A stretch of 64,000 nucleotides of DNA from Brucella gallinifaecis (GCF_006476605.1 NZ_ML636801.1:248001-312000); one strand, 5' to 3'; shown: positions 9,577 through 18,051, counted from the stretch's first letter. Numbers and translations: made by a program. The notes: a model not told the origin generated them from the letters alone.

Positions 9577-10919
9577 TAAGCCGGGATTCTGATAATTGCT
9601 CTCAAGCCACCTTTGGGCGCATTTTCCAGTTCAATATCCCCGCCATGGCTTCTGGCAATGTCACGAGCAATTGCCAGTCCAAGCCCGCCTGTGCCGCCTG
9701 AATCCTGTGTGCGTGCTTCATCAAGGCGCACAAAGGGTTTGAACACATCTTCACGGCGATCCTCTGGAATACCCGGACCATCATCATCGACGACAATTTT
9801 CAGCCAGCCATTTTCATGGGTGACGCTAAGTTCTACATTTTGCGCATGGCGGAACGCATTTGAGACAAGGTTGCTGACCAGACGCGAGAAGGCATTGGGC
9901 CGCACATTCACTTCGCTGCCACCTTCAATGGAATAATGGAAGCCGCGCTCGCGCAGTCGGGCTTCATTGGCAAGCTTGTCACAGAGCAGGCGCATATCAT
10001 AGGTGGCTGCTTCTTCAGAACCTTCGCCGCGAGCAAATGCCAGATAGCCCTCAAGCATGGTTTGCATATCTGCAATATCCTGATTGAGCGGCTCGGTATC
10101 GATCGCATTGCCGGTCAGCGCCAGTTGCAGCTTGAAGCGGGTCAGAATAGTGCGCAAATCGTGGCTGACGCCGGAAAGCATGGCGGTGCGCTGTTCGATC
10201 TGACGCTCGATGCGTGAGCGCATCTGGATAAATGCAATACCTGCGCGGCGCACTTCTTCTGCACCATGGGGGCGAAAATCTTCCGGCATTGGCCGCCCTT
10301 TACCAAAGCTTTCCGCAGCCTGTGAAAGTTGCTGGATCGGTTTGATCTGGTTGCGCAGAAAAGCAATAGCGATGATCAGAAGAACCAGCGCGGTGCCGAT
10401 CATCCATGTCAGGAAGATGCCGGTATTGGACGCATAGGCCTGGCTGCGGCGTGCAAAGACGCGCAGCACCTTATCGTCAAGTTTGATGCGGATTTCGATA
10501 AGATCAGAATCACCAACCGTATCCACCCAGAAGGGGCGATTAATCTGGCGGGTAATCTCTTCGCTTAAGAAATAATCGAGAATGGCGAAGAACGGTTTTG
10601 GCCCCGGTGGCGGCAACGGGTCGGGCGGCAGGATCGAAATATTCAATCCCAGACGCTGTTGCGCAATGCGGATCAGATTGTCATAACCGGGTTCCTGCGG
10701 ATAGGTTTCCAGCGTGTCGATGATTGCGGAAATATCGCGAACAACGGCTGTAGAAAGCCGCTCTGTCACCATTTGCCAGTGCCGCTCCATGAACACATAG
10801 GCAATGACCGACTGGAGCAGCACCATTGGCGCGATGATGATGATGAGCGAGCGTGCATAAAGCCCTTTGGGCATGCGACGCGCCAACCAGCGCAGGAGGG
10901 TTTTCCAGAGGGACGTCAT
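9576..10919 (-). CDS. EnvZ-like sensor histidine kinase
   Basis: The 447-residue inner-membrane kinase has a transmembrane segment at about residues 22-42, a periplasmic sensor region of about 125 residues, a second membrane segment at about 166-188, a HAMP region, a dimerisation domain with the phospho-acceptor His near 253 (VSHDLRTILTR) and an HATPase domain with NLVSNAFRHA, DDGPGIP and GTGGLGLAIAR. The residue after HDLRT is Ile instead of the common Pro. It lies 87 bases downstream of its likely partner, the OmpR-type regulator. Its stop codon TAG comes from the adjacent MITE insertion. Confidence 0.93.
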   Translation of the reverse strand: MTSLWKTLLRWLARRMPKGLYARSLIIIIAPMVLLQSVIAYVFMERHWQMVTERLSTAVVRDISAIIDTLETYPQEPGYDNLIRIAQQRLGLNISILPPDPLPPPGPKPFFAILDYFLSEEITRQINRPFWVDTVGDSDLIEIRIKLDDKVLRVFARRSQAYASNTGIFLTWMIGTALVLLIIAIAFLRNQIKPIQQLSQAAESFGKGRPMPEDFRPHGAEEVRRAGIAFIQMRSRIERQIEQRTAMLSGVSHDLRTILTRFKLQLALTGNAIDTEPLNQDIADMQTMLEGYLAFARGEGSEEAATYDMRLLCDKLANEARLRERGFHYSIEGGSEVNVRPNAFSRLVSNLVSNAFRHAQNVELSVTHENGWLKIVVDDDGPGIPEDRREDVFKPFVRLDEARTQDSGGTGGLGLAIARDIARSHGGDIELENAPKGGLRAIIRIPA

Positions 10920-11006
10920 CGTCTCAGAATACTCCAGACGGTTTTGCTGTTAGCATATATTCGGTCACGCTCTGAAATTTGTGACGCTCCGCTGTTTGGT
11001 TCTGTT

Positions 11007-11756
11007 TTATTCGATGCTCAGCTTGTAGCCAATACCGCGAACCGTTTGCAGCCAGACCGGGTTGGCCGGGTCCTGCTCGATTTTGCGACGCAGGCGATTG
11101 ATCTGCACATCGATTGTGCGCTCTCCAACATCGCCATCTTGTCCGGTCAGTTCATGGCGTGGAATTGTATCACCAGCCCGCTCGGCAAAAATAGCCATAA
11201 TGTCCTGCTCGCGGTCTGTCAGCTTGATTGTCTCGCTGCCTTTTTTCAGCTCGCGCCGCGGAATGAAGAATGTATATGGACCAAAAACGATTTGCTCGAT
11301 CTTGGGTTGCGCGGGGGCTGCACCGCGGCGCAAAATATTATTGATACGCAAAATCAGTTCACGCGGGTCAAAAGGCTTTGGCAGATAATCATCTGCACCC
11401 GCAGATAGTCCATCAATGCGGCTGTCGGTTTCCGACAGGGCGGTCAGCATCAGGATTGGCACGCTTTTCTGCTCACGCAGAGAACGGGTCAGTGAGACAC
11501 CGGTTTCGCCCGGCATCATCACATCAAGGATCAATAGATCGAAATCGATGCCTTCAAGCTTGCGGCGTGCTTCTGCAGCACTTGCCGCCATGGTGACACG
11601 GAAACCACTTGTCGTCAGATATTGCGACAGAAGACTGCGAATTCTTGTGTCATCATCGACAACAAGAAGATGAGGTGCGTCATCCGAAAGGTTCTTTTCT
11701 TCTACAGACTTTTTTTCTTCGACAGTCATGGCGCCGCTCGATCCCATCCTGTTCAT
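11007..11756 (-). CDS. petR: OmpR-family response regulator, PetR-like
   Basis: The 249-residue protein has a receiver domain with acidic pocket VVDDD near residue 33 and phospho-acceptor Asp at about residue 78 (LLILDVMMPGETG), a conserved Lys in YLPKPFDPREL, and a winged-helix domain with HELTGQDGDVGERTIDVQINRLRRKIEQ. The arrangement MarR regulator followed by OmpR-type regulator matches petP-petR of Rhodobacter, described upstream of the bc1 genes; here the pair is followed by a kinase gene. The symbol is assigned by synteny and family, so it is tentative. The extra acidic N-terminus of about 25 residues may not be translated, since internal ATGs exist. Confidence 0.85.
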   Translation of the reverse strand: MNRMGSSGAMTVEEKKSVEEKNLSDDAPHLLVVDDDTRIRSLLSQYLTTSGFRVTMAASAAEARRKLEGIDFDLLILDVMMPGETGVSLTRSLREQKSVPILMLTALSETDSRIDGLSAGADDYLPKPFDPRELILRINNILRRGAAPAQPKIEQIVFGPYTFFIPRRELKKGSETIKLTDREQDIMAIFAERAGDTIPRHELTGQDGDVGERTIDVQINRLRRKIEQDPANPVWLQTVRGIGYKLSIE

Positions 11757-11822
11757 ATTGCCGCTTTCTGTATCTTAGTCACTGTAAGACGGCACGTCTA
11801 TGTGCGCTGGTATTGTTGTTTG

Positions 11823-12371
11823 TTAGGCCCCAACCTTGTCAAGCTTAGGGTCCGGTACATCACAGGCCGTTTCGGTGGCTGCAAAGTCATCAATCTGGGT
11901 GCGGCGTTCAGGATTGACCATATTGTATAAAAACCGTTCAATAATTTGCCGTTCTGCCGTTCCCGATTCTTCCAATGCCCGTGCGATGCGGCGCGACTGT
12001 GGCAAAGCGAGCGCAAGCGTCAATTCCCGTCCAGCTTTTGTCGGGTAAATTTTACGATGGCGGCGGTCATCTACGCCGGTGGTTTGAATAACATGACCGG
12101 TATCGATGAGTTGCTTGAGAACGCGCGACAGGCTTTGCTTGGTAATGCGCAGAACTTCCAGAAGTTCTGCAACCGTCATGCCGGGTTTGCGATTGATGAA
12201 ATAGAGAACACGGTGATGCGCCCGGCCAAATCCGATCTTTTCAAGGATCAGGTCTGGATCCGCGGTGAAATCGCGATAGGAGAAGAATAGAAGTTCAATG
12301 ACGTTAAGATCGTCAGCCTCCCGGGATGTCAGAGGGGTGCTGATATAGTTCACGTCGTTGGTCGAATTCAC
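11823..12371 (-). CDS. petP: MarR-family regulator, PetP-like
   Basis: This cytoplasmic winged-helix DNA-binding protein contains helix-turn-helix segments MTVAELLEVLRITKQSLSRVL and the wing DRRHRKIYPTKAGREL typical of MarR proteins. I chose GTG at 12371 because GGAG lies 7 bases upstream; this gives 182 residues. A longer frame starting with TTG at 12425 would run through a palindrome that looks like an operator. It precedes the PetR-like regulator by 66 bases and is divergent from ilvE. Target genes cannot be read from the sequence. Confidence 0.82.
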   Translation of the reverse strand: MNSTNDVNYISTPLTSREADDLNVIELLFFSYRDFTADPDLILEKIGFGRAHHRVLYFINRKPGMTVAELLEVLRITKQSLSRVLKQLIDTGHVIQTTGVDDRRHRKIYPTKAGRELTLALALPQSRRIARALEESGTAERQIIERFLYNMVNPERRTQIDDFAATETACDVPDPKLDKVGA

Positions 12372-12397
12372 ATCGAGGCTCCATCCTGTTGCGATAA

Positions 12398-12420
12398 ATA
12401 TGTCAGCATTGTTGACATAT
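12398..12420. promoter_or_regulatory. Palindromic operator candidate upstream of petP
   Basis: ATATGTCA, 7 bases, TGACATAT: a perfect 8-bp inverted repeat of 23 bases lying 27-49 bases upstream of the chosen petP start, in the divergent petP/ilvE region. MarR proteins usually bind such palindromes and repress their own gene. Autoregulation is an inference. Confidence 0.5.
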
Positions 12421-12795
12421 TTCAATCACCAAGATAATTTTTGGTAAGTGCAGACTGGTTTTTTGGGAATAAAGTTTGTGCTGTAGCATGTTGGAGGAGA
12501 GATAATTACGCAGTTTGCTGTGACATACTGTCCAATAAGGACGGTGCCGCATAATAGCGAGCGTTATTTTCCGCAATTGACGGAAATATCTATGTTTTAC
12601 ATGCCTTATATGGCCGGTTGACGCATATTTGCTTGTGCGAAAATCAGTGTATCTGGTTGTAAAATGCCTCTGTAGTTGACGAAAAATACGTCTTACTTGC
12701 TGGTTAATCGATTTAACTTGTAGAAAAAGACTAGAAAAGGTCCGATTGGACCAAACGGGCTGGCAGGAAATGAAGCCCAATTTTGAGGAAGCTAA
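12421..12795. other. Divergent promoter region petP / ilvE
   Basis: About 370 bases between the operator candidate and ilvE hold promoters in both directions. I see no gene and no recognised leader peptide or attenuator for ilvE. Confidence 0.35.
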
Positions 12796-13670
12796 ATGGC
12801 TGGGATTCCATTCGATCAACGTGACGGGTTTATCTGGCAGGATGGCGAGTTCGTCGCCTGGAAGGATGCGAAGGTTCATGTGCTGACCCATGGTTTGCAT
12901 TATGCAAGTGCGGTTTTGAAGGTGAGCGTGCTTATGGCGGCGAAATTTTCAAATTGACGGAACATAGTGAGCGTTTGCATGAATCCGCTCGTATTCTTGG
13001 TTTTGAGATTCCCTACAGCGTTGAAGAAATCGACAATGCCTGTCGTGAATTGTTAAAAAAGCAGGGTTTTGAGGATGCTTATGTGCGTCCGATTGCCTGG
13101 CGCGGCTCGGAATCCCTTGGTGTTTCGGCACAGAATAACCGTATCCATCTGGCAATCGCAATCTGGCAATGGCCGAGCTATTTTTCGCCGGAAGAAAAAA
13201 TGAGGGGTATTCGCCTCGATATTGCAGATTATTGCCGCCCTGATCCGCGCACAGCACCTTCGCGATCCAAGGCTGCTGGTCTTTATATGATCTGCACGAT
13301 TTCCAAACATGCAGCCGAGGCCAAGGGCTATGCTGATGCCTTGATGCTCGACTGGCGCGGACAGGTGGCAGAAGCGACCGGGGCCAATGTTTTCTTTGTG
13401 AAAGACGGTGTTTTGCACACGCCAAAGCCTGATTGTTTTCTGGATGGTATTACCCGTCGCACGGTTATTGAACTTGCAAGGGGCCGTGGTCTGGAAGTTG
13501 TTGAACGGGTTATCATGCCCGAAGAGCTGGCGGGTTTCAGCGAATGTTTTCTATGCGGAACTGCCGCTGAAGTGACACCGGTTTCAGAGATTGGGAAATA
13601 TTATTTTACTCCCGGTGAAATTACGCGCTTGCTTATGCAAGACTATATGAATGAAGTTCATCCTGCGTGA
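12796..13670 (+). pseudogene. ilvE: Branched-chain amino acid aminotransferase with a -1 frameshift
   Basis: The enzyme transfers amino groups between glutamate and Leu/Ile/Val keto acids. Reading from ATG at 12796 gives [20 protein letters not shown] and runs to [10 protein letters not shown], then leaves frame; the rest of a normal class IV aminotransferase continues in another frame from [15 protein letters not shown] to the end at 13670, including VRPIAWRGSESLGV and LDWRGQVAEATGANVFF with the usual C-terminus. The break is at the T-run 12914-12917, where family sequence ([12 protein letters not shown]) needs five T and only four are present. The rest is intact, so either a sequencing or assembly error or a very recent mutation is likely. 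Confidence 0.85.
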
Positions 13671-13702
13671 ATATCAGCTGAATGATGTTGTTTTGAACAG
13701 AA

Positions 13703-13731
13703 AAAATCGGCTTTTTGGCCGATTTTTTTAT
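13703..13731 (+). terminator. Intrinsic terminator of ilvE
   Basis: Stem AAATCGGC / GCCGATTT with a short T-rich loop, followed by a T-run, 30 bases after the ilvE stop. Confidence 0.85.
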
Positions 13732-13830
13732 AAATTGGTACTTATTGTTTGACATTGTCTGTTTTCAGTTCAAGGCTTTTGTAGTCGGAATTCCGTTATT
13801 TCGATTTTAACTCAGATCAGGGTGACAATT

Positions 13831-14112
13831 ATGGAATCTCTACTACCTATCATTCTTCAGCTTGTTTCGGGTGCAGTTGGTGGCAACATTGCTGGTGCCG
13901 TCAAAAACCTGAGCCTCGGTACTGCTGGTAATACGGTTGCCGGTGGTATTGGTGGTGTCATTCTTGGCCAGCTTCTGCCGATACTGTCTGGTGGCGGGCT
14001 GGACTCTGTTCTTAATGGCGTCATCGGCCAGGTGGCAGGTGGCGGTGTTGGCGGTCTCGTTCTTACGGCAATCGTCGGCCTGATTAAAAACTCGCTTGCA
14101 AACAAAGCTTAG
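13831..14112 (+). CDS. Small glycine-rich hydrophobic protein, unknown
   Basis: The 93-residue product is dominated by Gly, Ala, Val, Ile and Leu, with patterns such as LVSGAVGGNIAGAV, VAGGIGGVILGQLLP and GGGVGGLVLTAIVGLIKN. It resembles small membrane-associated or glycine-zipper-like proteins, and I do not recognise a family function. ATG at 13831 is preferred over GTG three codons upstream because CAGGG lies at normal distance. An 11-bp hairpin follows the gene, supporting a monocistronic unit. Confidence 0.75.
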   Translation: MESLLPIILQLVSGAVGGNIAGAVKNLSLGTAGNTVAGGIGGVILGQLLPILSGGGLDSVLNGVIGQVAGGGVGGLVLTAIVGLIKNSLANKA

Positions 14113-14164
14113 GCAAATGGTACGGTTGCTGGAATTGCAACCTGTTGAGGTTTTGCGAGAGGGG

Positions 14165-14190
14165 AAACGGGCGGCCAGTGCCGCCCGTTT
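14165..14190 (+). terminator. Hairpin after the Gly-rich gene
   Basis: A perfect 11-bp stem, AAACGGGCGGC / GCCGCCCGTTT, with a 4-nt loop and a short T-rich tail. It is probably the terminator of the upstream gene. Confidence 0.7.
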
Positions 14191-14275
14191 ATTATGCAGG
14201 GGCTTTGCAAGCTTGCTGCATCGCATTATCCGATGGATTGGTCATTTCAATCATACTGTCTGAATGGAGTTTTCT

Positions 14276-14932
14276 ATGGGACAATTGCAGGCAATCATCG
14301 TTCCGGTGACACCGTTTCAGCAGAATTGCACAATCCTGTTTGATGGTGAGGCCAAAAAGGGTGTGGTGATTGATCCGGGTGGCGATATTGATCGTATCAG
14401 GGAAGCCATCGCATCGCAGGGTGTCGAGGTGGAAGCAATCTGGATCACCCACGGGCATATTGATCATGCGGGTGCGGCGGCAGATTTAAAGGATGCTCTG
14501 GATGTTGAGATTATTGGTCCGCATAAGGCTGATCAGTTTCTGCTTGATAATCTGGTTGCAACCGGCCTGAAATATGGGCTGAGCGAAGGCGTGCGCAATG
14601 TCACGCCGGATCGTTGGCTGGAAGAGGGCGATAGCGTTACTGTTGCTGGCCACAGGTTCGAGGTTTTTCATTGTCCGGGCCATGCGCCGGGACATGTGGT
14701 GTTTTATAGTCCTGAAGCCCGTTTTGCGATTGTTGGCGATGTCCTGTTTCATGGCTCGATTGGCCGGACCGATCTGCCGGGCGGCGATCATGATGCGCTC
14801 ATCCGTTCAATCAAGGAAAAGCTTCTGCCACTGGGAGACGATATCGGTTTCCTGTGTGGCCATGGTACAGGCAGCCGTTTTGGAGAGGAGCGCCGCAATA
14901 ATCCTTTCCTGAACGATCTTGGATATGTGTGA
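14276..14932 (+). CDS. MBL-fold metallohydrolase, glyoxalase II-like
   Basis: The 218-residue cytoplasmic enzyme has the metallo-beta-lactamase zinc motif THGHIDHAGA near residue 60, a third His in FHCPGHAPGHVVFY, the bridging Asp in AIVGDVLFHGSIGRTDLPGG, and a final His in LCGHGTGSRFGEE. This matches YcbL/glyoxalase II type hydrolases acting on thioesters such as S-lactoylglutathione; the actual substrate is not determined. ATG at 14276 has GGAG seven bases upstream and gives the usual start MGQLQAIIVPVTPFQQNC. Confidence 0.92.
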   Translation: MGQLQAIIVPVTPFQQNCTILFDGEAKKGVVIDPGGDIDRIREAIASQGVEVEAIWITHGHIDHAGAAADLKDALDVEIIGPHKADQFLLDNLVATGLKYGLSEGVRNVTPDRWLEEGDSVTVAGHRFEVFHCPGHAPGHVVFYSPEARFAIVGDVLFHGSIGRTDLPGGDHDALIRSIKEKLLPLGDDIGFLCGHGTGSRFGEERRNNPFLNDLGYV

Positions 14933-14950
14933 TTTGATTGATTTGCTATG

Positions 14951-14980
14951 AAAAAAGCCGCTTGTTGAGGCGGCTTTTTT
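14951..14980. terminator. Bidirectional terminator between MBL gene and BA14K gene
   Basis: A perfect 11-bp stem, AAAAAAGCCGC / GCGGCTTTTTT, with an 8-nt loop. T-runs occur on both strands and it sits between convergent genes. Confidence 0.9.
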
Positions 14981-14994
14981 ATGTGTGATATAGG

Positions 14995-15486
14995 TTAGTT
15001 CGCCGAGCAAAAATGATCCCGGCCATCATAGCCCCGATAGGTCCCGGTGCTGGGATTGAATGAGCGATAACGGTTGGAACAATATTGATACCAGCCACGG
15101 CTCCATGGTTCATAACCAACGCGATATGCGGCGCTGCGGGCAGGCGGAGCCGGATAATATACAGGTGGCGGTGGCGGCGCATAGACTGGTGCCGGCTGGA
15201 CATAGGTTGGCTGTTGCTGGCTCAGGGCGCTGCCGATGAGCGCACCTGCTGCAAGGCCAATAACGCCCGCAGCGAGAGCATCTCCACCACGATTACGGTG
15301 GTGACGATAATAGGGGCGATTCCATCCGCCCCGATTCCAGCCACCCCGGTTCCAGCCACCATTGTCCCAACCTCTGCGTTCCCAGCCGCCACGGTTCCAC
15401 GAGTCAGCTTGAGCCGCTGCGAGCGGTGCCGAGATTGCTGCTATTGAGGCCACTGCCAGAATAGCTGTTTTGAGTAGTTTATTCAT
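14995..15486 (-). CDS. BA14K-family envelope protein with Trp-Gly repeats
   Basis: The 163-residue product has a signal peptide ending near ALAAAQA, then a repeat tract built from GGWNR-type units, a Gly/Ala hydrophobic helix (ALAAGVIGLAAGALIG), a Pro-rich segment, and a C-terminal BA14K domain: YCSNRYRSFNPSTGTYRGYDG. In Brucella the 14-kDa BA14K protein is immunoreactive and has lectin-like activity linked to LPS phenotype. ATG at 15486 is preceded by a strong AAAGGAG. The Trp-Gly repeat insert is an addition compared with minimal BA14K proteins. Confidence 0.88.
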   Translation of the reverse strand: MNKLLKTAILAVASIAAISAPLAAAQADSWNRGGWERRGWDNGGWNRGGWNRGGWNRPYYRHHRNRGGDALAAGVIGLAAGALIGSALSQQQPTYVQPAPVYAPPPPPVYYPAPPARSAAYRVGYEPWSRGWYQYCSNRYRSFNPSTGTYRGYDGRDHFCSAN

Positions 15487-15742
15487 TATCTGCTCCTTTA
15501 GAAGCACAACTGCAATTTCTTAAATCAGCAGGGCCGGATTGGCACACTGCTTCAATCATGAATAACAAGTTAACAGTTTGGACATGAATGGAGGCTGAAC
15601 AATGGTGGCGGGTGTGAAAAGTCCGGTAATCCGGTCAATTACAATCAGCGCCGGCAATATTTTGCGCTTTGTTCAGGCCTAAATGACAGTTTGGAAAAAT
15701 TTTATGCTCATGAAAAGTTTCAAGAACATTATAAGTCAGAAA
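15487..15742. other. Promoter region of the BA14K gene
   Basis: The sequence holds the ribosome binding site and promoter of the minus-strand BA14K gene. No other gene or repeat is apparent. Confidence 0.35.
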
Positions 15743-15767
15743 ACAAAACCCCCGGCTTGGGCCGGGG
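15743..15767 (-). terminator. Intrinsic terminator of the first cold-shock gene
   Basis: Read on the minus strand, CCCCGGC and GCCGGGG pair around a 4-nt loop and are followed by GTTTTGTTTT, 30 bases beyond the stop codon. Confidence 0.88.
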
Positions 15768-15797
15768 ATCAAATTCTTTACCGGTAAGATATTGATT

Positions 15798-16013
15798 TTA
15801 CTCAGTGACCGAGATGTTTACGGCCTTTGGACCTTTGCCGCGGCGATCAGGTTCTGTTTCATAAGAAACTTTCTGATTGTCGGCGAGGCCTGCCAAACCA
15901 GAAGCCTGTACAGCAGAAATATGTACAAAGATGTCTGCACCGCCATCATCAGGTTTGATGAATCCGAAACCTTTTTCGGAGTTGAAGAATTTGACCTGTC
16001 CGGTCTGTGCCAT
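15798..16013 (-). CDS. Cold-shock domain protein (CspA type)
   Basis: The 71-residue OB-fold protein has the RNP1 motif KGFGFI and RNP2 motif DIFVHIS of cold-shock RNA chaperones, which melt mRNA structure. The start MAQTGQVKFFNSEKG is standard. This paralogue ends KGPKAVNISVTE, different from the second cold-shock gene near 33.5 kb. A 5-prime leader on the minus strand may carry cold-responsive structure, but I cannot show it. Confidence 0.95.
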   Translation of the reverse strand: MAQTGQVKFFNSEKGFGFIKPDDGGADIFVHISAVQASGLAGLADNQKVSYETEPDRRGKGPKAVNISVTE

Positions 16014-16063
16014 GGGATCCGTTCCTTTTCCTTGGCGCCACTGCTTAATGAAAGACAGTGGAA

Positions 16064-16297
16064 TTATAACTTCTGCCGAACGCACCACACACCCGGCAGA
16101 GGGTCATGCAGGCAGTTATCGACATAGGAAAGGAACCGATCATTGCCGGAGACTATGCTCCAACCCGGAACTTCTAGCGGTTCCGGCACGCCGTTCTTCC
16201 AGTCTTCCGTTGTACTCAAATTGCCCGGACAAGTGAAGACTGATCTAAGATGCGTTGTTTGGCAAGCAAATTTTTCATCCAATACGAGATTGGTCAT
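16064..16297 (-). CDS. Possible small protein of unknown function
   Basis: A 77-codon frame encodes a product with four cysteines, including FTCPGNLSTTEDW and YVDNCLHDPLPGVWCV. Codon use from about codon 20 resembles neighbouring genes (GGC, CTG and CCG rich), whereas the first part is AT-rich and the ribosome binding site is weak. It could be a real small protein, a fragment, or part of the cold-shock gene leader, which starts 50 bases further on. I do not recognise a family. Confidence 0.35.
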   Translation of the reverse strand: MTNLVLDEKFACQTTHLRSVFTCPGNLSTTEDWKNGVPEPLEVPGWSIVSGNDRFLSYVDNCLHDPLPGVWCVRQKL

Positions 16298-16420
16298 CTT
16301 TGTACCGGTATCGTTGTAATTTTTTACAAAAATTACCTGAATAAAGCTAATTTAATATCAAAACAAAACAAACTAATGAAAATATATCTCATAATACTAT
16401 GGTATAGTATGCAGATATGC
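16298..16420. other. AT-rich spacer
   Basis: A markedly AT-rich stretch with a short palindrome around ATACTA / TAGTAT near 16396-16412. It may contain a promoter; nothing else is identifiable. Confidence 0.3.
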
Positions 16421-17314
16421 TTATTTATTTCGTAAAACTATGCATGCTCCACCAGCGGAACGTAATTTATTGCAGATATTATCCGCTTCATTGCGCGTGT
16501 TGGCGCCGATGCGGACCGCATAGATGCCGCGTCGTGCGATTGGTGTGCGCATGCGGCTGATAACTGGATTATGCCGGGCAAGCACGGAAGGAAATTGCTT
16601 GCGCAGCCTGTTCCATTGGTTGACAGCGACACTGCGCCGGAAATTGCCGGCGACCTGTATTCCCCATGGTTTAGGTTTGACCCGTGACATGGGAATTGTT
16701 GCGGTGCGGATAATGGGCAGCTGCTGACACGCTTCTGCAAAGCTCAGCTTGGCATCAAGCGGGCGATTGATAATTTCGTTACCTGAAGCAAAATTGTCCG
16801 CTGGTGCGCCGGTTAGATCCAGCACATAATCTTCTGTTTCCAATGGCAGAAATCCACCTGAGCGCATCCAGTTGGAAACACGGCCCGGGCCGGCATTATA
16901 GGCCGCTGCCGCCAGCCCCCAGTTTCCAAAAGCGTCTTTGAGTTCATGCAAAAAATCCGCTGAGGCAGGGATTGCCTGTTCGATGTCAAATGGATCAGCC
17001 AGCCCACGCTCTTTGGCGGTATAGGGCATGAATTGTGCAATGCCCTGTGCACCGACAGGACTGACGGCACGGTGATCAAACCGGCTTTCTTTCCAGATCA
17101 GCCGGGCAAAGAAGTCCTTCGGAATAGATTTTGCTTCGGCGCTGGTCTCGATCAATTCGCAGATACGCGCCACTGTAGGCTCTGCTTTTTCAGGAGGCAT
17201 CGCCGGGCCATGGATTTTGGCTTCATTCGCAGCAAATGCTGCCCCCATGTTTTCTGAGCAGTCAAAGAGCTGGAAAATGCCAATCGTCACCATAGCCAGA
17301 CGCAAATGCTTCAT
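16421..17314 (-). CDS. Lytic transglycosylase with C-terminal SPOR-like domain
   Basis: The 297-residue periplasmic enzyme should cleave glycan strands to anhydromuropeptides. After an N-terminal hydrophobic segment comes an SLT domain with the catalytic Glu in FARLIWKESRFDHRAVS, the motif SPVGAQGIAQFMP and LAAAAYNAGPGRV. The last 75 residues (WGIQVAGNF, then RGIYAVRIGANTRNEADNIC) look like a SPOR domain, which binds denuded peptidoglycan at the septum. Start MKHLRLAM is preferred because it begins the signal segment; a start 28 codons upstream would hide it. Confidence 0.9.
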   Translation of the reverse strand: MKHLRLAMVTIGIFQLFDCSENMGAAFAANEAKIHGPAMPPEKAEPTVARICELIETSAEAKSIPKDFFARLIWKESRFDHRAVSPVGAQGIAQFMPYTAKERGLADPFDIEQAIPASADFLHELKDAFGNWGLAAAAYNAGPGRVSNWMRSGGFLPLETEDYVLDLTGAPADNFASGNEIINRPLDAKLSFAEACQQLPIIRTATIPMSRVKPKPWGIQVAGNFRRSVAVNQWNRLRKQFPSVLARHNPVISRMRTPIARRGIYAVRIGANTRNEADNICNKLRSAGGACIVLRNK

Positions 17315-17577
17315 GCAGCTTTTCCCGCCATTTTTCCCCCGATAGTGGGATAAGAGAGTAAAGCAAGTTTCTGACTTGTCGATACGGGTTTTGAACATGG
17401 ATATAGGTTATACGTTGATATGTTCTTGTTTTGACGTAATGCTGCGCCATTTTAGCAATTAGGCTCTGCCATAAGACGTATGAAGCGGACTTGAGAATGC
17501 GGGAAAAAGAGAGAGACAGGACATTCTCAGGGTTTGATCCGAACTGGAAATATTTTGGACAGGAGAGGAAAAAAGCC

Positions 17578-18045
17578 ATGTTTTTAAACAGGGTGAGATG
17601 CATGGGTCTGATAGCGGGGGCCTTGTTTCTGACAGGTTGTGTTGCCGAAGGCGGGCCGGATTATCGGCCTCCGGTACGACCTGGTTCATCACAGCCGCAA
17701 ATGTGTCCAATGATCTATGCACCGGTTTGTGGTGAGCGCGGGTCATCGCGCAAGACATTTGGCAATGCCTGCCAAGCCCGTGCTGATGGCTACCGGATCG
17801 TTGGAAACGGGCAGTGTCGTTCAAGACCGATTACGGGTCCGGGTTCAGGCTGGGGTGGCGAACGTCCAGGCCGACCACCGCATCAGGGGCACAGGCCCGG
17901 ACGTCCAGGCCCGGGAGCTGCGGCGTGCACCCGCGAATATATGCCGGTCTGTGCACGCAGAGGGAATGCTAAACAAACATTTCCGAACCGTTGTGAAGCC
18001 GAACGCGCAGGCTACCGTATCACGAATAACGGTCAGTGCCGGTAA
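17578..18045 (+). CDS. Lipoprotein with two Kazal-type inhibitor domains
   Basis: The 155-residue product has a signal peptide ending in a lipobox (LFLTGC), so it is probably a surface or periplasmic lipoprotein. It then carries two Kazal-like modules, CPMIYAPVCGERGSSRKTFG and the related CTREYMPVCARRGNAKQTFP, each ending in G-x-C, separated by a Pro/Gly/Arg-rich linker. Kazal domains inhibit serine proteases; a role in protection from host or environmental proteases is only inference. ATG at 17578 has GGAGAGG upstream; an upstream in-frame ATG would add 29 residues before the signal peptide. Confidence 0.88.
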   Translation: MFLNRVRCMGLIAGALFLTGCVAEGGPDYRPPVRPGSSQPQMCPMIYAPVCGERGSSRKTFGNACQARADGYRIVGNGQCRSRPITGPGSGWGGERPGRPPHQGHRPGRPGPGAAACTREYMPVCARRGNAKQTFPNRCEAERAGYRITNNGQCR

Positions 18046-18051
18046 GCACGA

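Noticed and set aside
9344-9592. Frame inside the MITE
   Set aside because: It runs across the terminal repeat and has no transposase features; the element is too short to be autonomous.
15300-15400. Tandem short repeats resembling a CRISPR-like array
   Set aside because: They are in-frame codon repeats for Gly-Trp-Asn-Arg units in the BA14K-family gene, with no spacers and no cas genes.
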